Assembly (NCBI RefSeq): GCF_000518605.1
Contig: NZ_JADX01000005.1
Coordinates: forward strand, 248,001 to 312,000
Direction of reading: 5' to 3'
DNA length: 64,000 nt
DNA from: Shewanella fidelis ATCC BAA-318
GTDB taxonomy: Bacteria; Pseudomonadota; Gammaproteobacteria; Enterobacterales; Shewanellaceae
Part shown: piece after piece, positions 58,020 through 64,000 of the stretch
Layout of the letters: every line of letters begins with the position of its first letter
Position numbering within the stretch: the first letter of the stretch is position 1
Translations under genes and position numbers: made by a program
Notes under the pieces: generated by a model
The model's input: only the letters and a program-made list of their open reading frames with translations
Database searches by the model: none
Told to the model about the DNA's origin: nothing

Positions 58020-58406
58020 ATGATAAAGCTAACCAATCAGTTTCCAGGGCGCGTCAGTATGTTTGAAAATGGCTCTTTTATTGGGAATGGTATGACAAAC
58101 CCATTGGGGAATAGCGTGTCATTTACCGATGCTCATGGTGCTTTTGCTGGGCATGATACAGAGAATGTATTTGGTGGTGTAAATCACTTTGACTCTAACG
58201 GACAGTTCGATGGCTTTACACGTCCAAATGTGTTTGGAGGTGTTGATCGGTATAATGCTAACGGACAGTTCTCAGGCCATACCGTTGATACTGCATTTGG
58301 TGTTAATCACTATGATAACCAAGGTGGTTTAGAAGCAAGTTATATTGGTGATTTTGAAGCAAATGACAATTTAACGGATTCAATTCTTAACTTTATGAAT
58401 AACTAG
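58020..58406 (+). CDS. Small repeat protein with FGG/FD-NGQF repeats
   Basis: The 128-residue product is not recognised. It contains about four copies of a 21-22-residue repeat of the form NxFGGVxxFDxNGQFxGxT (for example NVFGGVNHFDSNGQFDGFT and NVFGGVDRYNANGQFSGHT). Such glycine/aromatic repeats form short beta-hairpins, and similar ones are seen in uncharacterised small bacterial proteins. There is no signal peptide or membrane segment. A strong GGAGGTG ribosome binding site precedes the ATG. It leads a three-gene run of unknowns. Confidence 0.72.
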   Translation: MIKLTNQFPGRVSMFENGSFIGNGMTNPLGNSVSFTDAHGAFAGHDTENVFGGVNHFDSNGQFDGFTRPNVFGGVDRYNANGQFSGHTVDTAFGVNHYDNQGGLEASYIGDFEANDNLTDSILNFMNN

Positions 58407-58460
58407 TTTTCAAATTACCTTTATCTTCAGTTGGTTATGTGGCGGTCGGAAGAGATAACA

Positions 58461-59312
58461 ATGGATCAAATTCAACGAATAGAAGCAGAAGCATTTACTA
58501 TTTTAGATTTGCACCTTAGAAATGTTTTGGCGATGTCAGAAAGTGACCTTGTTGAGCAGATAGTTATTGGGCCGCAGAGTCTATGCGAAGCAGTGTGTAT
58601 AGAACTGGGCACCAATATACACCAGTTTATTATGCTTAATGATAAGCAGTTCAAGCAAGGTTGTAGTTTTGTTGAGGGGATCATTGAAAGGGATCGAACC
58701 TCACTAACAGCTGATGTGGCTGGAGTTGTAGGCTCAATGATAAATCCGCTCGGGAAGTTTGTTCGAGATTCTGTAGGAGCCCAATTGGCTGATGACCCAA
58801 TTTATATAGAGTTACGCAATATGTATCAAACATTTGGTATGGATATTGTTCTAGGTATATTTAGTGAATTGCTTAATAGAGGCTATGAACCTGAGTTGCT
58901 CATTGTGGCTATGGCGAAATGGCGTGAAGGATTAGGTTACGTCGATGGCTTTAATTCTGAAGTAGATCGAAACTTACGAGAAGGCATTATCTCAGGTAAA
59001 AATAACAGTGCAGAGGCAAAGAAAGCAGAAATTGCAGGCTCGGTTGGTGGGGCTTTGATGGGAGCTAAAGTTGGGGCTGTTATGGGGTCTATTGTATCTG
59101 GGCCTGGAACGGTTGTTGGGGCTGCTGCAGGGGCTTCTATAGGTAAACATTTTGGTGCAAAAGAGTTTAACAAGTGCGCCCAAAACCAAGCTGTTAGTGA
59201 GGTTATAAATCATGTTAGCAATAAAGTTTACGATGCTGGGAATGATGTAACTTTGGTGGCAAATGAGGCTGCGAATAGTGTGAGGAAAAAATTTAGTAAA
59301 TTTTGGGCGTAG
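58461..59312 (+). CDS. Unrecognised protein with C-terminal glycine zipper
   Basis: The product is 283 residues from the ATG at 58461, chosen because GGAAGAG lies 6-7 bases upstream. Residues about 1-180 are helical and unlike any family I know. Residues about 195-235 are a glycine-zipper membrane-inserting segment (GGALMGAKVGAVMGSIVSG, GTVVGAAAGASIGKHFG), as seen in pore-forming or toxin-like proteins and some envelope proteins. It follows the repeat protein by 54 bases. Function unknown. Confidence 0.65.
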   Translation: MDQIQRIEAEAFTILDLHLRNVLAMSESDLVEQIVIGPQSLCEAVCIELGTNIHQFIMLNDKQFKQGCSFVEGIIERDRTSLTADVAGVVGSMINPLGKFVRDSVGAQLADDPIYIELRNMYQTFGMDIVLGIFSELLNRGYEPELLIVAMAKWREGLGYVDGFNSEVDRNLREGIISGKNNSAEAKKAEIAGSVGGALMGAKVGAVMGSIVSGPGTVVGAAAGASIGKHFGAKEFNKCAQNQAVSEVINHVSNKVYDAGNDVTLVANEAANSVRKKFSKFWA

Positions 59313-59358
59313 TTAGGTGAGCCGAATTATTTGCTAATAAATCATTTAGGGGGTTTTT

Positions 59359-59529
59359 GTGTTGGCAGGTGCTCTTTCTCCAATGATCTTGATATTCGTG
59401 CTCTGGTGTAACGTGGGGTATGAACTATTGGTAGGGCAACAGATTGCGTGGTATGAGTGGGGGATAGTGAGCGTAGTGACTTTGGGTTACACGGCGTATT
59501 ACCTTTATTTGTTTTTCAGTAAAGATTGA
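59359..59529 (+). CDS. Small two-helix membrane protein
   Basis: The 56-residue product starts at GTG behind AGGGGG. It has two hydrophobic helices (GALSPMILIFVLWCNVGYEL and WGIVSVVTLGYTAYYLYLFF) and a short basic end. It follows the glycine-zipper gene by 46 bases in the same direction and precedes a terminator at 59549-59584. No family is recognised. Confidence 0.55.
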   Translation: MLAGALSPMILIFVLWCNVGYELLVGQQIAWYEWGIVSVVTLGYTAYYLYLFFSKD

Positions 59530-59548
59530 CTCGAAGTTTATAGATAAA

Positions 59549-59584
59549 AAAAGCAGGCCTTCATAATGTAATTGGCCTGCTTTT
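59549..59584. terminator. Bidirectional terminator between the two unknown gene groups
   Basis: AAAAGCAGGCC (59549-59559) pairs with GGCCTGCTTTT (59574-59584), with A and T runs on the outer sides. Confidence 0.92.
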
Positions 59585-59627
59585 AAGTGTTACAAGTAGT
59601 AACGTCAATATCCCACGGCTATAGTAA

Positions 59628-61520
59628 CTAGCGTTCCATATTCATCGACTTAAGCAAAACTGGGCTGTTGTAGTCTGCTACAGCTGTTTTGGCATTAAGC
59701 CAAAAACGGCGGCGGGTTAAGAAGTAACTGAACAACACTGCTAATAAACCAATCTCAACAAAATTATACTTAATGTAGATTAGCGCTGAGCCGATAATTT
59801 GGCCTAATCCTCTAAAGTAGTTTTCATCAGCAGGTACAGTTCCCATTGCACCATTAAGCATGGCAAATACAAACTGAATCGCGAGATATAGCGCAACTGC
59901 AGCAATGAGACCTAACGGCTTGAAGTACCATTTCTTCGGCCAGCTCACACCTAAAACCAGTAGATATAAGCCAACAAAAATCGCACCGCCAGCTAAGCCC
60001 TCAGCGAATGAAGGCCCTAAGTACATTGCGTTCTGTGTATTGTAATATAAGCTCAGGCAAATATGAGGTAACAGTAAAGTTATGCCTAATGCCAAAGCAT
60101 AAGTTTTTGCTTTACCGATATTTTTCCAATAACAACGTTTAACCAATTGATAGCTAGCAATAAATAAGCCTAACGCCATAGCGTAATTAGCCAAAGGATG
60201 GATACCAAATAGGGCAAAGTCGGCAGTGAGAACTGCAATAACCCATTGTGGATACTCCATGATCCCCATTCTACCCGGCGCATCTTTAGCAAACTCTGGA
60301 AAGAACAACGCAATCAAAATTGCTAAGGTAAAGAATAAGTAAGTGTACTTGGCTAATGCCGCCATCATCTTAGGGATAATGCCTTTGATGCTATCCTTCT
60401 TAAGCTGGCCAACTAAGCTGTCGTAATTGGCACCCACAGCATCTTTGATATCACTAGAAACCCAGTTTTCGTCAAGTAACGCGATACGGCTCTTGGTTTC
60501 TTTGGCCTCAATAATGTCTTTAACCGCAGGTGTTGCCAGTGCTTTAACGTCATCACTTTTGCTGCCAGCCCCTAGCTTTTGCGCTATTTGCCACACAGCA
60601 GGGTCGTAAATTCCGCCGGCGTCGTGAGTAAGATACTGCTTACCAGCGAAGCACATTTTAGTGTCGACTTTGTCAATCGTGCCAGTAAATTGCAGTGTTG
60701 GTAATACTGCGGTAAAACCGTAAACAAAGGTACAACCATCAAGATCGCCTTCAACATCAATCTCGGTGATATTGTTAAGGCAATGCACTACGTTTAGTCC
60801 TGTGCGCTTAACGAATTCGCCAGTCCATTCATGGTAGTCGTTATTGGTGTAGTACCACTTAGTGCTGCGCTTAGCATCACCATCAATAGTGAAGCTACAG
60901 TACAACATACCGCTACCAGAACAAGTGCCGCAAGTGACGTTACCGCTGCCTGAACAGCTATTACATGTGCGATTACCGCTACCCCAACAGCTTGAGCATG
61001 ATTCTGTGGTGTAAACGGTACGTTCACTGTAGCTGTCGTATTTACTGACACTGATACGGCCACGACCACCACAAGAGTAGCAATCTTGTTTACCACGGCC
61101 ATTACAGCTACTACATCTTACGCAGCCAGAGCCACGACAGTTACTACAAGTATCTCCGCCGACGTAAGCATTTGGTGCCGAGCGTAAACTGGTGTTTTTG
61201 ATCAAGAACTTCTCAGAAACATCAGGTTTAAGGATCTTTAAAAAGCGTTCATTGAACAGTGGGTCGCGGCCACTCACATATTCTTCAGCCGCTCTGTGGG
61301 CATCAGAACTTGCTTGAGATGAGCTACCACAATAAATACCAGATGGACGGCTACCGCCATGGGTATGACGACTTACGCCAATCTCGATTCGCCAGCCAAA
61401 CTTGAATTTTAGTTGTGCATTTTTGGCCTGCTCGTTACTGAGAACGACTGGTACACTCACGCCCGTAATTTCTTCGCCATTGCTTCTAATAAAATCTTGA
61501 AACTGCTGCAATTTGCTCAT
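59628..61520 (-). CDS. Unrecognised membrane protein with DnaJ-like zinc-finger repeats
   Basis: The 630-residue protein has a soluble N-terminal region (about 1-115) and a cysteine-rich region (about 125-208) with six CxxCxGxG motifs (CSNCRGSG, CSSCNGRG, CYSCGGRG, CSSCWGSG, CNSCSGSG, CGTCSGSG). DnaJ carries four such motifs, which bind zinc. A mixed region (210-380) follows, then about seven membrane helices (about 390-605). There is no J domain. It is 25 bases downstream of the large PEGA-ended gene, so the two are an operon. It looks like a membrane protein with a chaperone-like binding platform; the function is unknown. Confidence 0.68.
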   Translation of the reverse strand: MSKLQQFQDFIRSNGEEITGVSVPVVLSNEQAKNAQLKFKFGWRIEIGVSRHTHGGSRPSGIYCGSSSQASSDAHRAAEEYVSGRDPLFNERFLKILKPDVSEKFLIKNTSLRSAPNAYVGGDTCSNCRGSGCVRCSSCNGRGKQDCYSCGGRGRISVSKYDSYSERTVYTTESCSSCWGSGNRTCNSCSGSGNVTCGTCSGSGMLYCSFTIDGDAKRSTKWYYTNNDYHEWTGEFVKRTGLNVVHCLNNITEIDVEGDLDGCTFVYGFTAVLPTLQFTGTIDKVDTKMCFAGKQYLTHDAGGIYDPAVWQIAQKLGAGSKSDDVKALATPAVKDIIEAKETKSRIALLDENWVSSDIKDAVGANYDSLVGQLKKDSIKGIIPKMMAALAKYTYLFFTLAILIALFFPEFAKDAPGRMGIMEYPQWVIAVLTADFALFGIHPLANYAMALGLFIASYQLVKRCYWKNIGKAKTYALALGITLLLPHICLSLYYNTQNAMYLGPSFAEGLAGGAIFVGLYLLVLGVSWPKKWYFKPLGLIAAVALYLAIQFVFAMLNGAMGTVPADENYFRGLGQIIGSALIYIKYNFVEIGLLAVLFSYFLTRRRFWLNAKTAVADYNSPVLLKSMNMER

Positions 61521-61545
61521 GTGATGTATCCTATAAAATCACAGG

Positions 61546-64000
61546 TTAAAGGTTGATAGTAAATTGGGTTTGATCCGCTTTTAAATACACCCATTGGCGC
61601 ACAGCTTGATAACCAGGTGCACTGACTTTGATGTCATAGCCACCCGGAGGAAGTTGCATGCCAGCCTTGTATTTAGGCTTAATATTCATCACCGAAATTC
61701 TGGCATTATTCACATTAGTGTTAATGGTTAATGGCAGCTTTAGGCTTGGTTTTGCGGTTGTGGATTTCGCCGTTACCACCTCATCGTGTTCCGGTAAAAC
61801 GGCTAGATCGAATCGGTCTAGCGGCCCACTGATCGCATGGAATCCTTGGGTCATGCTCAAGGCGTTATCGATAGATGCGCCTATTGGTTGCACTAGCGGC
61901 TGAGTGACCAACAACCATTTTAAGGCGTATGAAATACTGGCTGAATCATTCTTCTCCATTTGTTCGAAGAAGTAGTTCATGGCCGAGTCTTCCATGGTGT
62001 ATTTGTTGCCACCTACAGATAAAGGCACGACAAAAATCGCTGCGATTAAGCTCACTGTGATTGCCGGTTTTAGATAAGGTTTATTTGCCTTGCTATCCTT
62101 AGGTTTAGCCTGTTTAGCTTGTATAAGCTCTAGTAGCTTCATTGGCAGTTTAAGCACGGTTAATAGCACTAGCGCCAAGCTAATTGACATAGATATAGGC
62201 GGAATAATGGTTGCGCGTAGCGCAGATTTTCCAGTCGACTCAAACACACCACCATTAGCAAACTCAGCTTGCTGAGCTTCTAAAATATTCAGGTATTCAG
62301 TGGTCTTACGTTGAATATTTGGCTCAATAATATACTTTTTGAATTGGCGATTATTCCAGTCAGCTAGGGTTGGGCTAACATATAACTCACCCATGCGCTT
62401 AGCAATGCGTTGCTGAATTTCATGATGACGCTGGAACCGCGACCAATTTAGGTTTGGTGGCATATCCATATTTTTTGCGCGCATGTTTTTACGCCATTCA
62501 ATATCAGCTTGCTGGCGGACTTTGCTGGCAACAGCTTTGTCAAAAGTTAATCGATCGGTAATAGACCAAGTGGTAGGTAAACTTAAGCCTTTTTGTTTAA
62601 GCTTCTTGTTGACCTTTACACTGGTTAACTCATGTACTCTAAACGTATGCAAAGAGTTAATACCTAACGGGTAGCCGCCAGATTCTTTGATAAAGTCAGG
62701 TTCCATTTTTACCATCAACACATTTTTATAATGATTGACGTCATTGGTATAGACCATACGGTGGTCTTTAAAGCCCGCATCGCCGCCCGTTGCGGCATCA
62801 ACCGCTTGCATCGCGGTGAAAAGACCAAAAGTCATCACACCGGCAATAATAGAATTACCGACGTTCTCTGTGGTGGTCACCTCTTCACGAATTAACCAAT
62901 CATTAGCTGGAATATAAGGGACGCTTAGCTTTTTGATTTCGCGGTCGTAGTTCTCTTGTAAGCGTTCATAACAGCGGTCACGACTGCTGCCTTTTTTTCT
63001 CTCCCCGCATTTACTGCGACGCTCGAAGTAGTCATAAATCTTTGGTGCAATTTTTTGCGCGCGTGATTCAACTCGGGCTTCATAGGCGGTGACACCTTTT
63101 TGGTACTTTTCCCAACCTTGTTTAATTTGGTTTTGGGTATCTAACCAATATTCATCGGCGCGTTCAGGAGAACTGTCGATTGCTCGATTATATTTGGCAG
63201 AGCCGTTGGCATACTCTTGGTACTTTCCGCGCAGGGTTTGTCGGAAGTTGTCGTAGTCCTGATAGTGGCTAGCAAAATTAGACATGGCTCTATCGCGAAC
63301 AAACTTTTCCATGATCATGCGCTTTTTCTGCGACAGATCATCAACTAGCTTGTCATCGGCATACACTAGGCCACCAAATACCGACAGAAAGGTTTTTTCT
63401 GTGCCGCTATGATCCGTATCTGGATCGTAATGAATACCTTCAAACTGAATTGATTTCTCAATTAAGGCGCTGCGCAACACTTGTGAGATATAGGCCTGTT
63501 GGCGCTCGGCTGCGCTAGATGCATCAATAATAAAACGGTCAACTAACCACTTTTGACCAAAAAATACTGTTGGCCACACTATGATGGCAATTAAGCAAAA
63601 ATAGCCTAAAGCGCGACCCACTTTAGCAACGCGTCTGCCGCTTAATAACATGTCAGCCAGCAATAAGGTTACACCAATACCACTAATGGTACGGCCAAAT
63701 AACTCAACAGCACGTAGATCTTCATGACTAGAGTTACGCCCGCCAGCCACCTCAGTTAATGCGGCATTAAATACCGCTTCTGGAAATAGATAAATCACAG
63801 AGCAGACGAACATCGTCATCAACCACCAAAATGGTTTCCCCGTGGTGGCGATTTGTTGCTCGACTTTTTGTTGTTTTTGCTGCTTAGCCGCGCTTGATTG
63901 CTGCTGTTTTTTTACCTTCTGTAACTCTTTTTCTGCAGCAGCCATTTTTGTTTGGGTTGGTGCAGATTTGAGTAAGCCGGTGGCAAATGGGCTGTTTTTT
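61546..64000 (-). CDS. Large membrane protein with PEGA-like C-terminus, cut by the window edge
   Basis: At least 817 residues. The first in-window ATG (63945) lacks a ribosome binding site, and the frame stays open to position 64000 with plausible protein (SPFATGLLKSAPTQTK), so the real start is beyond the edge. It has membrane helices near in-window residues 40-60, 85-140, 350-370, 590-610 and 635-655, long charged coiled-coil-like soluble parts between them (about 150-340 and 370-585), and a C-terminal PEGA-like domain (PPGGYDIKVSAPGYQAVRQW). PEGA domains are usually extracytoplasmic surface modules. No known family is recognised. Confidence 0.62.
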   Translation of the reverse strand, partial: KNSPFATGLLKSAPTQTKMAAAEKELQKVKKQQQSSAAKQQKQQKVEQQIATTGKPFWWLMTMFVCSVIYLFPEAVFNAALTEVAGGRNSSHEDLRAVELFGRTISGIGVTLLLADMLLSGRRVAKVGRALGYFCLIAIIVWPTVFFGQKWLVDRFIIDASSAAERQQAYISQVLRSALIEKSIQFEGIHYDPDTDHSGTEKTFLSVFGGLVYADDKLVDDLSQKKRMIMEKFVRDRAMSNFASHYQDYDNFRQTLRGKYQEYANGSAKYNRAIDSSPERADEYWLDTQNQIKQGWEKYQKGVTAYEARVESRAQKIAPKIYDYFERRSKCGERKKGSSRDRCYERLQENYDREIKKLSVPYIPANDWLIREEVTTTENVGNSIIAGVMTFGLFTAMQAVDAATGGDAGFKDHRMVYTNDVNHYKNVLMVKMEPDFIKESGGYPLGINSLHTFRVHELTSVKVNKKLKQKGLSLPTTWSITDRLTFDKAVASKVRQQADIEWRKNMRAKNMDMPPNLNWSRFQRHHEIQQRIAKRMGELYVSPTLADWNNRQFKKYIIEPNIQRKTTEYLNILEAQQAEFANGGVFESTGKSALRATIIPPISMSISLALVLLTVLKLPMKLLELIQAKQAKPKDSKANKPYLKPAITVSLIAAIFVVPLSVGGNKYTMEDSAMNYFFEQMEKNDSASISYALKWLLVTQPLVQPIGASIDNALSMTQGFHAISGPLDRFDLAVLPEHDEVVTAKSTTAKPSLKLPLTINTNVNNARISVMNIKPKYKAGMQLPPGGYDIKVSAPGYQAVRQWVYLKADQTQFTINL

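Noticed and set aside
61546..63945. Complete gene starting at the ATG at 63945
   Set aside because: No ribosome binding site, and the frame is open with plausible protein to the window edge, so the gene is listed as partial.
1..64000. Prophage, insertion sequence, tRNA or rRNA genes
   Set aside because: No integrase, transposase, phage structural gene or RNA gene pattern was recognised by eye; a tRNA scan would settle the RNA part.

Overview
The window looks like chromosomal DNA of a marine gammaproteobacterium, most likely Shewanella. This rests on a torECAD operon with the small torE gene next to torR/torT/torS, a hutW/hutX/hutZ plus tonB-exbBD-hmuTUV heme locus, and families common in that genus (DUF2956, DUF3144, Gcw_chp outer-membrane protein). 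The species call is inference from gene content only. No rRNA, tRNA, CRISPR array, prophage or insertion sequence was recognised.

Layout. (1) 1-12.1 kb is rich in sigma-54 control: a GAF-type enhancer-binding protein, a convergent porin with its own -24/-12 promoter, then a MacAB-like efflux operon (adaptor, 80-residue small protein, ATPase, two permeases) followed by its NtrC-type response regulator and a sensor kinase that appears to start at ATT. Repeated CGGACACT boxes precede the efflux promoter. (2) 12.1-20.6 kb is housekeeping and stress: a TetR/aldehyde dehydrogenase pair, two tandem universal stress proteins, a PH-domain membrane pair and a one-domain voltage-gated sodium channel. 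(3) 20.6-32.3 kb is trimethylamine N-oxide respiration: torR, torT, torS, then torECAD, with a type IV pilin gene between torS and torD. A perfect tandem TTCATA box lies upstream of the Gcw_chp outer-membrane gene, which may therefore belong to the TorR regulon. (4) 33-45 kb is a heme/iron locus with two Fur boxes. (5) 45-57.9 kb holds an MsbA-like ABC exporter, the lipocalin Blc, a FadD-like ligase, a CcoG-like iron-sulfur protein under a sigma-54 promoter next to a PAS-type enhancer-binding protein, a stand-alone DsbD-like thioredoxin, a LysE exporter, two tandem pilins, ung and the 5-formyl-THF cyclo-ligase gene. (6) 58-64 kb is a block of five unrecognised genes: a small repeat protein, a glycine-zipper protein, a tiny membrane protein, and on the other strand a six-fold CxxCxGxG membrane protein and a large PEGA-ended membrane protein that runs off the right edge.

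Cross-cutting signals. An 18-bp in-frame tandem repeat family built on a shared AGCCAGTAAA-like core lies in the linker or tail regions of three unrelated genes (PH-domain protein, torS, ABC exporter). Three sigma-54 promoters with phased upstream repeats can be read directly, and two of them share a CACGAAATA-like operator family. A telomere-like heptamer tract and several palindromic REP/MITE-like elements lie in intergenic DNA. The best candidate for an undescribed system is the 58-64 kb block. The sigma-54 efflux module and its small protein come second.
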